DNA of 64,000 bases from an uncultured Paracoccaceae bacterium. Its GTDB lineage: Bacteria; Pseudomonadota; Alphaproteobacteria; Rhodobacterales; Rhodobacteraceae. Location: contig CANKVU010000009.1 in the NCBI GenBank assembly GCA_947487205.1, positions 62,001 through 126,000 of the forward strand, read 5' to 3'. The translations under genes were made by a program, and so were the position numbers. This document shows, one piece after another, positions 8,998 to 18,919 of the stretch. A model generated the notes under the pieces. The model saw nothing but the letters and a program-made list of their open reading frames with translations. It was not told the origin of the DNA and made no database searches. Position 1 is the stretch's first letter, and every line of letters begins with the position of its first letter.

Positions 8998-9672
8998 ATG
9001 CCCGGAGCCCTGCGCCCCCTCATCATCGCCGCGCTCGCGCTGGCGCTCGCCGGGTGCGGCGCGGGGCCGGACGCGTGGAACGCGCCCGCCGGCGCCGCGA
9101 TCGACGAGGGCGGGTTCGGCGCCGCCACCCGCGCCAACCTGCGCGTCCAGTCGGGCGGGATCTCCCAGGTCGAGGGGCTGAACGAGCGCTTCTCGGCCGA
9201 GACCGTCCCGGTGGTGACGTTCCCCTTCGACAGCGCGGTGCCGGGCCCGGCCGCGCGCGCCGCGATCGCGCGGCAGGCGGACTGGATCCGGCAATTCCCG
9301 GAGGCGACCTTCCGCATCTTCGGGCATACCGACCTGGTGGGATCGGACGCCTATAACCGCGCCCTCGGCCGGCGCCGCGCCGAGGCGGTGCTGGCCGAGC
9401 TGGTCCGCAACGGCGTCGCGCCCGGCCGGCTGGAGGCGCTCGTCTCCTACGGGGAGACGCAGCCGCTGATCGTGACGCGCGGCCGGGAGCGGGCGAACCG
9501 CCGCACGGTGACCGAGGTGTCGGGGTTCACCGGCGGGCGGCAGCGCCTGCTCGACGGGAAGTACGCCCAGGTGATCTATCGCGGTTACGTGGAGAGCGCC
9601 GTTCCGCCGCCGGGGCTGGTACGGCGCGCCGATCCGGCGGCCTTCGCCAGCGGCGGGGAAAGCGGGTCGTGA
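8998..9672 (+). CDS. OmpA-family lipoprotein of the tad locus
   Basis: 224 residues starting 6 bases after cpaC. The signal ends in a lipobox (LALAGC, Cys19), so it is probably an outer-membrane lipoprotein. An OmpA-like peptidoglycan-binding domain spans about residues 65-170, with [24 protein letters not shown] carrying the conserved Asp and Arg that grip diaminopimelate. In intact Rhodobacteraceae tad clusters this gene lies between cpaC and cpaE. Here cpaE does not follow, and about 120 bases later the sequence jumps into the middle of cpaF. Confidence 0.88.
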   Translation: MPGALRPLIIAALALALAGCGAGPDAWNAPAGAAIDEGGFGAATRANLRVQSGGISQVEGLNERFSAETVPVVTFPFDSAVPGPAARAAIARQADWIRQFPEATFRIFGHTDLVGSDAYNRALGRRRAEAVLAELVRNGVAPGRLEALVSYGETQPLIVTRGRERANRRTVTEVSGFTGGRQRLLDGKYAQVIYRGYVESAVPPPGLVRRADPAAFASGGESGS

Positions 9673-9793
9673 GAGCGGCGGCATCGTCTCCCCGCGCCGG
9701 ATAATTTCGCCGATCCGGCCCGAATGTCGCCACCATCCTCTGTCATCAGGCACCCGGCCGCCGATCCGGCGGCCCCGGCGGACGCCGTCCGCC

Positions 9794-10324
9794 CGCCGGC
9801 CCGCCAATGTCGAGGGCCGCGGCGCCGTCAGCCAGCGCGACTGCCTGAAGAACGCGCTGCGGATGCGGCCCGACCGGATCATCGTCGGCGAGACCCGGGG
9901 CGAGGAGGTGATCGACATGCTGCAGGCGATGAACACGGGCCATGACGGGTCGATGACCACGATCCACGCCAATTCGGCCCGCGACGCGGTCAGCCGGCCG
10001 GAGACCATGATCGCGATGGCGGGGATCGAGATGCCGCTGAAGGCGGTGCGCGCGCAGATCGCCTCGGCCGTGCACCTGATCGTGCAGGTGAGCCGCCTGC
10101 AGGACGGCGCGCGGCGCATGGTGTCGATCACCGAGGTGACGGGGATGGAGGGCGACGTGATCACGATGCAGGAGGTGTTCCGGTTCGAGCGCACCGGCCT
10201 GGCGCCGGACAACCGCATCCTGGGCCATTTCACCGCGACCGGCCTGCGCTCCCGTTTCGCCGACCGGTTCCGGATGTGGGGCCGCGACCTGCCGGCCCGG
10301 ATCCACGAGCCGGCGCGGGGCCGA
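9794..10324 (+). pseudogene. cpaF: CpaF/TadA pilus ATPase, C-terminal third only
   Basis: CpaF drives pilus extrusion. Only about 177 codons remain, entering at R-P-A-N-V-E-G-R-G and passing through [18 protein letters not shown] (Walker B region) and [12 protein letters not shown] (His box) to the normal C-terminal region ([21 protein letters not shown]). The N-terminal domain, Walker A and Asp box are absent, and the preceding cpaE is missing as well, which points to one deletion with its junction near 9700-9795. The usual stop is also gone: a CGA at 10322-10324 sits where a TGA would fit just before tadB, and the frame then runs unnaturally to 11377. Confidence 0.85.
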
Positions 10325-10328
10325 GGAC

Positions 10329-11297
10329 ATGGCCCTGTCCGTCAAACCGGTCATCCAAGCGCTCGTCTTCCTCGGCGTCCTGCTGCTCGTCGAGGGGATC
10401 TGCCTGCTGGCCTCCGGGCGCTCGATCCGGCTCGGGTCGCGGGCCAACCGGCGGCTGGAGATGCTGAGCCGCGGCACCGGGCGCGAGGCGGTGCCGGAGC
10501 GGCTGCGAAAGGAGATGAACCAGCATGGCCGCGGCCGGCGGGTGCCGGTCCATGCCCTGCGGGCGCGCCAGGCCGAGCGTGCCAGCATCGCCTTCAGCCC
10601 CGCCCAGCCCGTCGGGCTGATGGCGCTGCTGGCCCTGGCGGCCTGTGCGGGGCTGACGCTGGCCACCGGGGCCGGGCCGCCGATCCGGGCGGCCGTCGCC
10701 GCGGCGATGGGGGTCGGCGGCATCGCCGTCTGGGTCCAGCGCCGGGCCAGGCGGCGCATGGACCCGATCGAGGAGCAATTGGCGGACGCGATCGACCTGA
10801 TGGTGCGGTCCCTGCGCCTGGGCCACCCGTTCTCGTCGGCGCTGAGCGCCGTGGCGACGGAGATCCCCGATCCGCCCGGCCCGGAGATGGGCGTCATCGC
10901 CGACGAGGCCGCCTGGGGGCGCGACACGGGCGCGGCGCTGAACTCCATGGCCGACCGGCTGGACAGGCAGGACCTGCGGTTCCTCGCCGTCGCGGTGACC
11001 ATCCAGCAGAGTTCCGGGGGCAACCTGGCCGAGGTGCTGGCGGGCCTGTCGAAGGTCATCCGCGCCCGGTTCCGCCTGTTCCGCAGGGTCAAGGCCATCA
11101 CCGCCGAGGCGAAATGGTCGGGCTGGTTCCTGTCGGCCTTTCCGCTGGGCGCGCTCGCCATGCTGCTGACGCTGCAGCCCGATTATTTCGACGACGTGAA
11201 GGGCACCGCGTATTTCCTGCCGGTCAGCATCGTGGTCGGCGTGTTCCTGATGGCGCACGTCTTCGTCATGCGGGCGCTCGTGAACATCGAGGTCTGA
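10329..11297 (+). CDS. tadB: Tad pilus inner-membrane platform protein TadB (CpaG)
   Basis: 322 residues with a type II secretion F domain at about 150-280 ([50 protein letters not shown]), an N-terminal membrane anchor, a central hydrophobic pair and a C-terminal pair of membrane segments. It is the inner-membrane platform on which CpaF acts. GAGGA precedes the ATG. The frame is intact, but without a functional CpaF the product has no motor. One base separates it from tadC. Confidence 0.9.
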   Translation: MALSVKPVIQALVFLGVLLLVEGICLLASGRSIRLGSRANRRLEMLSRGTGREAVPERLRKEMNQHGRGRRVPVHALRARQAERASIAFSPAQPVGLMALLALAACAGLTLATGAGPPIRAAVAAAMGVGGIAVWVQRRARRRMDPIEEQLADAIDLMVRSLRLGHPFSSALSAVATEIPDPPGPEMGVIADEAAWGRDTGAALNSMADRLDRQDLRFLAVAVTIQQSSGGNLAEVLAGLSKVIRARFRLFRRVKAITAEAKWSGWFLSAFPLGALAMLLTLQPDYFDDVKGTAYFLPVSIVVGVFLMAHVFVMRALVNIEV

Positions 11298-11298
11298 C

Positions 11299-12270
11299 AT
11301 GGACGCGATCACCGCCCTCGTCACCGCCTCGCCGGGCCCGACGGGACCGCTTCTGGCCACCGGCGGGCCGGGGCTGATCCTGGTCGCGGTCGCCCTGCCC
11401 CTGCAGGTGCGGCGCCGTCCCGATCCGATGGACAGGCTGCGGCGCGCGGCGCGGCGCCGCACGCCCGAGGCGCCGCTCCACCTGCGCCGGGACGCCGGCC
11501 GGACCGACACGCTGGAACGCTGTGCGACCTTCCTCGAGCCGCGGAACGCCGACGAGCTGTCGGCCGCGCGGCTGAAGCTGTTGCGCGCGGGCGATCCGGG
11601 GCCGAACGCGGTCCGGGCGTTCCACTTCGCGCAATTCGCGCTCGGGATCGGGTTCCTGGCGGCGGGGACGGTCTTTGCCCTGGCGGCGCCGGGATCGGGC
11701 GCGGCGACGCTGACCCGCACCATCCTGAGCACCCTGATCCCCGGCGCGGTGGGCTATGCCCTGCCGCGCTACTGGGTCGGGCGCCGCGTCCAGGCCCGGC
11801 GCGAGGAGATCGTCAGCGGCTTTCCCGACAGCCTGGACATGATGCTCGTCTGCGTCGAGGCGGGCCAGTCCATGGATCAGGCGATCCTCCGCGTCGCGCG
11901 CGAGATCCGGGCCGGCTATCCCGCGCCGGCCGACGAATACGAGATGGTCTCGCAGGAGGTGAAGGCGGGCAAGGCCAAGGCCCGGGTGCCGAAGGACATG
12001 GGCACGCGCTCGGGCGTGCCGGACGTGTCGAACTTCGTCACCGTGCTGATCTCGTCGGCGGCCTCCGGCACCTCGGTCGCGGAGGCGCTGCGCGTCCATG
12101 CCGCCGAGATGCGCGACAAGCGGGTGATGCGCGCCGAGGAGAAGGCGAACACCTTGCCGACCAGGATGACCCTCGTCACAATGACGCTGACGGTCCCGCC
12201 GCTCCTGATCATCCTGCTCGGGCCGGCGGTCTACAACATCGTGGTGACGCTCGGCACGGTAGGACAATGA
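11299..12270 (+). CDS. tadC: Tad pilus inner-membrane platform protein TadC (CpaH)
   Basis: 323 residues and the second platform protein. Its F domain spans about 165-300 ([51 protein letters not shown]), with membrane segments near residues 20-35, 110-155 and 295-318. The length and motifs are normal for the family and the frame is open. The ATG begins one base after the tadB stop region (TGAC ATG). Confidence 0.9.
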   Translation: MDAITALVTASPGPTGPLLATGGPGLILVAVALPLQVRRRPDPMDRLRRAARRRTPEAPLHLRRDAGRTDTLERCATFLEPRNADELSAARLKLLRAGDPGPNAVRAFHFAQFALGIGFLAAGTVFALAAPGSGAATLTRTILSTLIPGAVGYALPRYWVGRRVQARREEIVSGFPDSLDMMLVCVEAGQSMDQAILRVAREIRAGYPAPADEYEMVSQEVKAGKAKARVPKDMGTRSGVPDVSNFVTVLISSAASGTSVAEALRVHAAEMRDKRVMRAEEKANTLPTRMTLVTMTLTVPPLLIILLGPAVYNIVVTLGTVGQ

Positions 12271-12276
12271 GGTGAC

Positions 12277-12792
12277 GTGCGCGCGGCGCCATTCCTTCTG
12301 ATCGCCCTGACAGCCTGCGGGCCGGGGGGCCATGGCTGGCCCGCCGCCGCGGTCGATGCCGCGAGCGGCGGCGACCGCCTGATGGCGGCCGGCGATTACG
12401 AGGGCGCGCGCCGGGCCTATCTGCGCGCCGCCGGCGCGGAGGGGCTCGACGCCGACATCCTGTCGGGGCTCGGGGCCGCGGCGCTCAACCTGGGGCGGCT
12501 GGGACAGGCCGAGACGCTGTTGCGGGCGGCGGTGACGCGCGATCCCGGCTCGGTGGCGGCGTTGAACAATCTCGGCGTCGTGCTGATGGAGCGGGGCGCG
12601 GCCCCCGAGGCGGCGCGCCTGTTCCGCGCCGCGCAGGAGATCGATGGCGGGCGCAGCGCGGAGATCCGCGCCAACCTGGAACTGGCGCTGTCCAAGCGCG
12701 ACGGCGCGCGCTACAGTCACACGCAAAACGAGAACTTTACCCTGATCCGGCGCGGGGAAGGCGATTGGCGGCTGCTGTCGACGATCCGCTAG
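12277..12792 (+). CDS. tadD: TadD-like TPR lipoprotein
   Basis: 171 residues from a GTG 7 bases after tadC. The short signal ends in a lipobox (LIALTAC). TPR repeats cover about residues 30-140 (GDYEGARRAYLRAAG; LGRLGQAETLLRAAVTRDPGSVAALNNLGVVLMERGAAPEAARLFRAA). TadD proteins are pilotin-like factors that help secretin assembly. A second TPR lipoprotein gene follows, as is usual in this group. GTG was chosen because it starts the signal peptide. Confidence 0.82.
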   Translation: MRAAPFLLIALTACGPGGHGWPAAAVDAASGGDRLMAAGDYEGARRAYLRAAGAEGLDADILSGLGAAALNLGRLGQAETLLRAAVTRDPGSVAALNNLGVVLMERGAAPEAARLFRAAQEIDGGRSAEIRANLELALSKRDGARYSHTQNENFTLIRRGEGDWRLLSTIR

Positions 12793-12826
12793 CGGACGGG
12801 CCGAGCAGCCGAAAGGAGGCGCCGCC

Positions 12827-13681
12827 ATGCGCCATGCCATCCCCCTCGCCATGATCGCGTGCCTCGGGCTTGCGGCCTGTGCCGGCGGCGGCGGCGGCGC
12901 GGAGGTGGACCGCGCGCTCGAGGATCTGGACGCCGCCGACCGGGCGGCGCTGAACGACATCATGCTGGCCTCGGCCGAGCCGCGGGAGGCCGTGGCCTAT
13001 TTCGACGACGCGCTCAAGACCTCCCCCGGCGATCCGGCGCTGGAGCGCGGCCTGGGCCGCGCGCTCCTGCGGGCGGGCGAGACCCGGCGCGCCGTCGCGG
13101 TCTGGTCCCGGGTGGCCGAGGGCGCCGGCGCGCTGCCCCAGGACCGGGTCGCGCTCGCCGGGGCATATCTGCGTGCCGGCGAGTGGAGCGCCGCGGAGGC
13201 GCAGCTGTCGCGCGTGCCGCAGGGCGTGGGCGGCTACGACCGCTACCGCCTGGAGGCGATGATCGCCGACGGCCACGAGGATTGGGCCCGCGCCGACGCG
13301 CTCTACCGCAGCGCGGCGGGGATGACGACGCGGCCCGCCGGGCTTCTCAACAATTGGGGGTATTCGAAGCTCGCCCGCGGCGACCCCGCCGCCGCCGAAC
13401 CCCTGTTCGCCGAGGCGCTGAGCCACGATCCCAGCCTCTTCACCGCCAAGAACAACCTCGTCCTGTCGCGCAGCGCCCGGCGGGACTATTCCCTGCCGGT
13501 GATCCCGATGACCCAGTCCGAGCGCGCGCAATTGCTGCACACCATGGCGCTGGGGGCGATCAAGCAGGGCGATGTGTCGATCGGCCAGGGCCTCCTGCGG
13601 GAGGCGCTCGACACCCATCCGCAGCATTTCGAACCCGCGGCGCGGGCGCTGGCGGCCCTGTCCGCGAACGTCACCAATTGA
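12827..13681 (+). CDS. second TadD-like TPR lipoprotein
   Basis: 284 residues. AAAGGAGG precedes the ATG. The signal peptide ends in LGLAAC (lipobox). Several tetratricopeptide repeats follow (PREAVAYFDDALKTSPGDPALERGLGRALLRAGE; LLNNWGYSKLARGDPAAAEPLFAEALSHDPSLFTAKNNL). It is probably an assembly factor for the Tad secretin complex. The stop overlaps a TTG start of the prepilin peptidase remnant. The frame is intact. Confidence 0.85.
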   Translation: MRHAIPLAMIACLGLAACAGGGGGAEVDRALEDLDAADRAALNDIMLASAEPREAVAYFDDALKTSPGDPALERGLGRALLRAGETRRAVAVWSRVAEGAGALPQDRVALAGAYLRAGEWSAAEAQLSRVPQGVGGYDRYRLEAMIADGHEDWARADALYRSAAGMTTRPAGLLNNWGYSKLARGDPAAAEPLFAEALSHDPSLFTAKNNLVLSRSARRDYSLPVIPMTQSERAQLLHTMALGAIKQGDVSIGQGLLREALDTHPQHFEPAARALAALSANVTN

Positions 13682-14142
13682 CGCCGGGGGGCTTCGCCCC
13701 GCCGCCCGAGGCCGCGCGCCTGCTACTCGCCGCGGCGCTTCCCCTGTGCCTGAGGGTGGCGCTGTCGGACCTGCGGGCGATGAAGATCCGCAACCGCGCC
13801 GTGCTGTGCCTGCTCGGCACCTTCGTGGTGCTCGCGCCGCTGGTCCTGCCGCTGCCGGTCGTGGGCGCGCGCCTGGCACAGGGCGCGGTGCTCCTCGTCC
13901 CGGGCTTCGGCCTCGCGGCGGCGGGCGCCATGGGGGCGGGCGCCGCTTAGTTCCTGGCCGCCGCGGCCCCCTCCGTGGCGCCGAAGGACGCGGGCCGGGC
14001 CGTCCTTCTCCTGGCGGGGCTGTCGGTCGCCGCCGTGGCGACGCACAGGCTGGCGCGGGCGACGCCGCTGCGCCGCCTGGCGCCGCCCTCGGGGTCGAGG
14101 ATCGGCGCCCGCGACCGATCCCATCGTCAGGATGCCCGATGA
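13678..14142 (+). pseudogene. tadV: Tad prepilin peptidase (TadV/CpaA), inactivated
   Basis: TTG overlapping the stop before it (TTGA) opens a type IV prepilin peptidase: SDLRAMKIRN carries the first catalytic Asp, followed by membrane helices. The second catalytic motif should read G-A-G-D-A-K-F. Here it reads G-A-G-A-A-amber-F: GAC has become GCC, and AAG has become TAG at 13948-13950. Homology resumes right after the stop (FLAAAAPSVAPKDAGRAVLLLAGL) and continues to about RRLAPP before ending in an atypical tail at the TGA 14140-14142. The enzyme is therefore both truncated and lacks a catalytic residue. Confidence 0.82.
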
Positions 14143-15454
14143 ACACGCCGCTCGCTGCCCCGCCGCGCCCGCCCCGCCCCGCTGCGCGGCCTCGGTCGGA
14201 CTGCCTCCGGTGATGATGCAGGACATCCTGCCGAAGACGATGTTCCGCACCAACGCCGCCACGACCGGCGACATCGCCGCGCGCATCGCCCTGCCCCGGA
14301 TCGTCGCGCAGGATCTGATCGACACCGCCCGCGCGCGCCGGCTGGTGGAGGCGACGGGCACGCTCCACGCCAATTCGGGCGACGAGATGGGCTCTCAGCT
14401 GTCGGAGGGGGGCAAGGCGCGGGCGCTCGACGCCCTGGCCCCGTCGGAATATTTCGGCGCCATGCCGGTGGCGCTGGCGGATTACGCCGCGCAGGTGCGG
14501 CGCCAGTCGATCCGCAACCTCGCCATGACGCGCGCCCGGCTGACCGCCGCCATGGGCGATCCGATCCTGCCCGCGTCGCTCGTCGACCAGCTGGGACCGG
14601 CGGCGGGATCGGGCCGGTCGATCCTGATGTACGGCCCCCCGGGCAACGGCACGTCCTCGATCTCGAACGCGATCCGGGACGCGATCGGCGATACCGTCCA
14701 CGTCCCCTACGCGCTGGCCCTCCGCGCTGGAATACGGCGGGCAGGTGATCACCGTCTTCGACCCGATCATCCATTCGGCCGCCGACGCGCCCGGGGACGA
14801 CGCGCCCGAGGGGCTCCGCCTGCGGCGGCGGCACGATCCGCGCCACGTGCTCTGCCGCCGTCCGACGGCGGTGACGGGGGGCGAGCTGAAGCTCGACATG
14901 CTGGATCTGGTCTATGACGCGACCGCCCGCACCTACCAGGCGCCGCTGCAGCCGAAATCCACCGGCGGCGTCTTCATCGTCGACGATTTCGGCCGGCAGG
15001 AGGAACCGCCGCAGGCGCTGGTCAACCGCTGGATCGTGCCGCTGGAGGAATCGCGCGCCATCCTCGCGCTGCAATCGGGGGAGAAGTTCGAGATCCCCTT
15101 CGACGTGCTCGTCATCTTCTCGACCAACTTCCACCCCGCGCGGATCCAGGCGGCGCTGCGGCGGATCTTCTGCAAGATCCGGGTGGACGGGCCCGGCCAG
15201 GCGGATTTCCCGCGGATCTTCTCGATGGTGGCGGGCAAGAAGGGCCTGCCGGTCGACGAGGGCGCGCTGCTCTACCCGATGAAGGAGAAATCGCCCGGGC
15301 CGGCCATGCCCATGCCAGCCACCGGCCCGGCTTCCTGATCGACCAGATCCTGTCGATCCGCGCCTCCGAGGGGATCAGCCCCCGGATGGGCCCGGAGCTG
15401 ATCGACCGCGCCTGGGCGAACCTCTTCGTCGCCGACGAGGAGGCCGCGCCCTAG
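14139..15454 (+). pseudogene. AAA ATPase of the tad locus, multiply frameshifted
   Basis: This is the companion AAA ATPase often found beside Rhodobacteraceae tad genes. Its ATG overlaps the stop of the peptidase remnant. Three frame changes are needed to follow it: near 14170-14200 (before GLPPVMMQDILPKTMFRT), near 14715-14730 (before LEYGGQVITVFDP) and near 15295-15300 (before FLIDQILSIRASEG). Pieces in between are well conserved (VFIVDDFGRQEEPPQALVNRW; LVIFSTNFHP). The Walker A loop reads GPPGNGTSS, with Thr where the nucleotide-binding Lys belongs. The last piece ends at TAG 15452-15454, overlapping the convergent gshB stop. Confidence 0.8.
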
Positions 15455-16392
15455 CCGCGGCGCCGCTCGATCGCGTCCCAGATCAGGCCGGCCACGTTGG
15501 TCCCGTCGAACCGCTCCATCTCCTGGATGCCGGTGGGGGAGGTCAGGTTGATCTCGGTCAGGTAGTCGCCGATCACGTCGATCCCGACGAAGACCTGCCC
15601 CTTCTCGCGCAGGAGCGGGCCGATCGCGGCCGAGATCTCGCGGTCGCGATCGGTCAGCTCGGCCTTCTCGGCGGTGCCGCCGGCATGCATGTTGGACCGG
15701 GTCTCGCCCTTCTGCGGCACCCGGTTGATCGCGCCCACGGCCTCGCCGTCGACGAGGATGATGCGCTTGTCGCCCTTCGACACCGAGGGGAGGTATTTCT
15801 GCGCGATGAGCGGCTCGGGGCTGAGGCCCACGAACATCTCGTGCAGCGCGGCGAGGTTGCCGTCCGATTCGGGCAGCCGGAAGACCCCCGCGCCGCCATT
15901 GCCGTAGAGCGGCTTCAGGATCATGTCGCCGTGTTCGGCCTTGAAGGCGCGCAGCGCGGCGAGGTCGCGCGCGATGAGCGTGGGCGGGATCAGCTCCGGG
16001 AATTGCAGGACGAGGAGCTTCTCGGGGTAGTTCCGCACCCAGAACGGATCGTTGACGACGAGGGTGGTGTCGCGGATCCGCTCCAGCAGATGCGTGGTGG
16101 TGATGTAGCCCATGTCGAAGGGCGGATCCTGCCTGAGCCAGACCACGTCGAACCCGGACAGGTCGATGCGCCGGGCCTCGCCCAGATCGGCATGATCGCC
16201 CTGAACGCGCCGGACCTTCAGCGACTGGCCGGTGGCGCAGACGCGGCCATCGTCCCAGACCAGCGTGCCGGGGGTGTAGTAGGTCAGTTCGTGGCCCCGC
16301 GCCTGCGCCTCCTCGGCCAGGCGGAAGGTGCTGTCGGCGTCGATCTTCACCGCGCCGATCGGGTCCATCTGTATGGCGACCTTGAGGGGCAT
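15451..16392 (-). CDS. gshB: glutathione synthetase
   Basis: Joins gamma-glutamylcysteine and glycine with ATP. 313 residues from the chosen start. The N-terminal [23 protein letters not shown] is the GshB signature, followed by [31 protein letters not shown] and the ATP-grasp loop [15 protein letters not shown]. The C-terminal [16 protein letters not shown] is also typical. Two ATGs are available; the second (16392) lies 6 bases from AAAGG, whereas the first (16398) abuts it, so the second is preferred. It belongs to the conserved rsmI-yraN-gshB group on the minus strand. Confidence 0.95.
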   Translation of the reverse strand: MPLKVAIQMDPIGAVKIDADSTFRLAEEAQARGHELTYYTPGTLVWDDGRVCATGQSLKVRRVQGDHADLGEARRIDLSGFDVVWLRQDPPFDMGYITTTHLLERIRDTTLVVNDPFWVRNYPEKLLVLQFPELIPPTLIARDLAALRAFKAEHGDMILKPLYGNGGAGVFRLPESDGNLAALHEMFVGLSPEPLIAQKYLPSVSKGDKRIILVDGEAVGAINRVPQKGETRSNMHAGGTAEKAELTDRDREISAAIGPLLREKGQVFVGIDVIGDYLTEINLTSPTGIQEMERFDGTNVAGLIWDAIERRRG

Positions 16393-16451
16393 GGGCATCC
16401 TTTCTGTCCCGGCTGCGCCCCTATCTGGCCCGGCCGCCCCGGCGGGGCAAG

Positions 16452-16817
16452 TCAGAGCAGGGCGTTCGCCACGATCTCCACCCGCCCGGTGCCGTCGACG
16501 AGGGCCACGTCGAAGCGGCTGTCGGTCAGGGACCCGTCGGGGCGGGTGGCCAGGAACGCCTCGGCCGCGACCCGCAGCCGCCGGAGCTGGGCCGCCCCCA
16601 CCCGGGCGGCGGCCGCCGCGTGGGTCGCCGCCCGCTTGACCTCGACGAACACGACGGTCGCGCCCTCGGCCACGATCAGGTCGATCTCGGCCCCGCCGCC
16701 GCGCCAGCGCCGGGCCAGCACGGCCGCACCGCGCGCGGCGTAGCAGGCGGCCACCTGCGCCTCGGCGGCGAGACCGCCGTGATGGGCCATGGCGCCGCGA
16801 TGGGCGCGGCCGGTCAT
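16452..16817 (-). CDS. UPF0102 (YraN) family protein
   Basis: 121 residues with a PD-(D/E)XK endonuclease-like fold typical of Yra[36 protein letters not shown] followed by VVFVEVKRA, giving the D...E-V-K core. The function in the cell is not established; proximity to rsmI is widespread. The ATG overlaps the rsmI stop (ATGA), so translation is coupled. A second ATG nine codons in (MAHHGG) is a possible alternative start. Confidence 0.88.
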   Translation of the reverse strand: MTGRAHRGAMAHHGGLAAEAQVAACYAARGAAVLARRWRGGGAEIDLIVAEGATVVFVEVKRAATHAAAAARVGAAQLRRLRVAAEAFLATRPDGSLTDSRFDVALVDGTGRVEIVANALL

Positions 16818-17656
16818 TCCCCGCGCCCCATCGCCAGCGCCACCTGGTAGACCGAGCGGCGCGGGGCGCCCACCGCCTCCGACACGACCTTGGCGGCGTC
16901 CTTGACGCTCATCTGCTCCAGCGCGGCGCGGAGCGCGGCGCGGATCTCCTCCTCGCCCGTCTCGGAGCGGTCGCGATCGACGACCAGCACGATCTCTCCG
17001 CGGGGCGGATCGTCGAGGGCCCCGGCGGCGAGATCGGCGAGCGGGCCGCGCCGGACCTCCTCGAAGCGCTTGGTCAGCTCGCGGCAGAGCGCGGCGCTGC
17101 GCGGCCCCAGGATCTCGGCCATGTCGGCCAGGGTGGCCGCGACCCGGCCCGGCGATTCGAAGACCACGAGGCTGGCCGGAACGGCCCCGAGCTCGCGCAG
17201 CGCGGCCTGCCGCGCCGCGCGGGCCGGCGGCAGGAACCCGGCGAACAGGAACCGGTCGGTGGGAAGGCCCGACAGGCTGAGCGCCGCGAGCGCCGCCGAG
17301 GGGCCGGGGGCGGCGGTGACGGCATGCCCCTCGGCGGCGGCGGCGCGGGCCAGCGCGTAGCCGGGATCGGCCACGAGCGGCGTGCCCGCGTCGGAGGCGT
17401 AGACGACGCTCCGCCCCTCGGCCAGCGCGCGCAGCAGGCGGGGGCGGACCCGGTCGCCGTTATGGTCGTGATAGGCCAGGATCGGCCTTTCGCCCAGCGC
17501 GATGCCGTGGATCTCCATCAGCTTGCGAAGGGTGCGGGTGTCCTCGGCCGCGAGGATGTCGGCGCCGGCCAGCAGGTCCAGCGCGCGGAGCGTGATGTCG
17601 CGGGCGTTGCCGATCGGCGTCGCCACCAGATGGAGGCCGGGGGGCGGCGCGTTCAT
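16814..17656 (-). CDS. rsmI: 16S rRNA (cytidine(1402)-2'-O)-methyltransferase
   Basis: 280 residues, tetrapyrrole-methylase fold. It 2'-O-methylates C1402 in the ribosomal P site. Signature segments are [52 protein letters not shown] and [15 protein letters not shown]. First gene of an rsmI-yraN-gshB minus-strand operon. It is divergent from the LpoA-like gene, with about 80 bases between the starts. Confidence 0.95.
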   Translation of the reverse strand: MNAPPPGLHLVATPIGNARDITLRALDLLAGADILAAEDTRTLRKLMEIHGIALGERPILAYHDHNGDRVRPRLLRALAEGRSVVYASDAGTPLVADPGYALARAAAAEGHAVTAAPGPSAALAALSLSGLPTDRFLFAGFLPPARAARQAALRELGAVPASLVVFESPGRVAATLADMAEILGPRSAALCRELTKRFEEVRRGPLADLAAGALDDPPRGEIVLVVDRDRSETGEEEIRAALRAALEQMSVKDAAKVVSEAVGAPRRSVYQVALAMGRGE

Positions 17657-17670
17657 CGATGCGGCTCCGA

Positions 17671-17699
17671 TTTACAGGACCCGCCCGCTTCACTAGAAC
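17671..17699 (+). promoter_or_regulatory. candidate promoter of the LpoA-like gene
   Basis: TTTACA (17671-17676), a 17-base spacer and TAGAAC (17694-17699) lie 39 bases before the ATG in the divergent gap with rsmI. Each hexamer is a reasonable sigma-70 match. Confidence 0.45.
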
Positions 17700-17737
17700 G
17701 CGACATGATATCTCAGCCTCCAGCAAGGACCCCGTCG

Positions 17738-18919
17738 ATGTTCGCCCGACTGACAGCCCTTCGCAAGCCGAGCCTCCTGGTCGCGGCGCTCGCCGGCCTC
17801 GCGCTCGCCTCCTGTGCCCAGGTCCCCGGCGCCCGGGAGAGCGCCTCGGGCGGCCCGCGCATCGATGCCTCGGCGCCGGTCCCGGTGGCGATGCTCCTGC
17901 CGATGACCGATGCGGGGGGCGGCGGCGGCGTCGCCCGGTCGATGGAGAATGCCGCGCGGCTCGCCCTGCGCGAATCCGGGGCGTCGCGGATCGACCTGTC
18001 GGTCTACGACACGAACGGCACCCCCGCCGGCGCCCGCGCCGCCGCGGCCGAGGCGCTGACCGGAGGGGCCCAGATCATCGTCGGGCCGCTCTACAGCCAG
18101 TCGATCAGCGCGATCACGCCGGTGGTCGCGGGGCAGGACGTGAACGTCCTGTCGCTGTCGAACAACGCCGCGGTCGCGGGCGGCAACGTCTATGTCCTGG
18201 GGCAGACCTTCGGCGACGTGGCCGAGCGGCTGACGACCTTTGCCCGCCGCCAGGGCCGGAGCTCGGTCGCGGTGGTGCACGGCGACGACGTGGGCGGCAC
18301 CGCGGGCCGCGACGCCATCGTGCGGGCCGCCGAGGGATCGGGCATGCAGGTCGCCACGGTGCAGGGCTATCCGCTGTCCCAGCAGGGCATCGCCGAGGCC
18401 GGCCCCCGGATCGCCGACGCCATCCGCGCCTCGGGCGCCAACGCCGTGTTCCTGACCGCCAGCGCCGACGCGGACCTGCCCTTCATCGCCCGTACCCTGC
18501 CCGAGAATGGGATCGACCCGTCGCAGACGCGCTATATCGGCCTGACCCGCTGGAACGCGAGCGGCGAGGCGGTCACCCTGCCGGGTTTGCAGGGCGGCCT
18601 GTTCGCGTTGCCGAACCAGCAGGCGATCTCGGCCTTCGAGGGGCGGTACCGGGCGGCCTATGGCGACGCGCCGCACCCGCTGGCCGGGCTCGCCTACGAC
18701 GCGGTGGCGGCCATCGCCACCCTGGTCGGAGAGGGCCGCGACGATGCCCTGACCGGGAGCGCGCTGACCCGCCGCGAGGGCTTCCAGGGAGCCTACGGGG
18801 CGTTCCGCCTGTTGCCCGACGGGACCAACGATCGCGCGCTCGCCGTGGCGCAGATCCAGAACAACCAGGTTACCGTTCTTGACCCAGCGCCTGCCAGCTT
18901 CGGACGCGCCGGCTTCTAG
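17738..18919 (+). CDS. penicillin-binding protein activator, LpoA-like lipoprotein
   Basis: 393 residues. The signal peptide ends in LALASC (lipobox), giving an outer-membrane lipoprotein. The mature part is a type I periplasmic-binding fold (ABC substrate-binding-like): PVPVAMLLPMTDAGGGG, then ALTGGAQIIVGPLYSQSISAITPVV, and LAGLAYDAVAAIATLV. This is the architecture of LpoA-type activators of class A penicillin-binding proteins, and the place next to rsmI/yraN is the classical one. AAGGA lies 8 bases before the ATG. The last 41 bases overlap glnD. Confidence 0.85.
   Translation: MFARLTALRKPSLLVAALAGLALASCAQVPGARESASGGPRIDASAPVPVAMLLPMTDAGGGGGVARSMENAARLALRESGASRIDLSVYDTNGTPAGARAAAAEALTGGAQIIVGPLYSQSISAITPVVAGQDVNVLSLSNNAAVAGGNVYVLGQTFGDVAERLTTFARRQGRSSVAVVHGDDVGGTAGRDAIVRAAEGSGMQVATVQGYPLSQQGIAEAGPRIADAIRASGANAVFLTASADADLPFIARTLPENGIDPSQTRYIGLTRWNASGEAVTLPGLQGGLFALPNQQAISAFEGRYRAAYGDAPHPLAGLAYDAVAAIATLVGEGRDDALTGSALTRREGFQGAYGAFRLLPDGTNDRALAVAQIQNNQVTVLDPAPASFGRAGF

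Noticed and set aside
9863-11377. 504-codon open frame starting in cpaF and running through tadB
   Set aside because: Only the part up to about 10324 is CpaF; the rest is an out-of-frame reading of tadB and tadC left open by loss of the cpaF stop.
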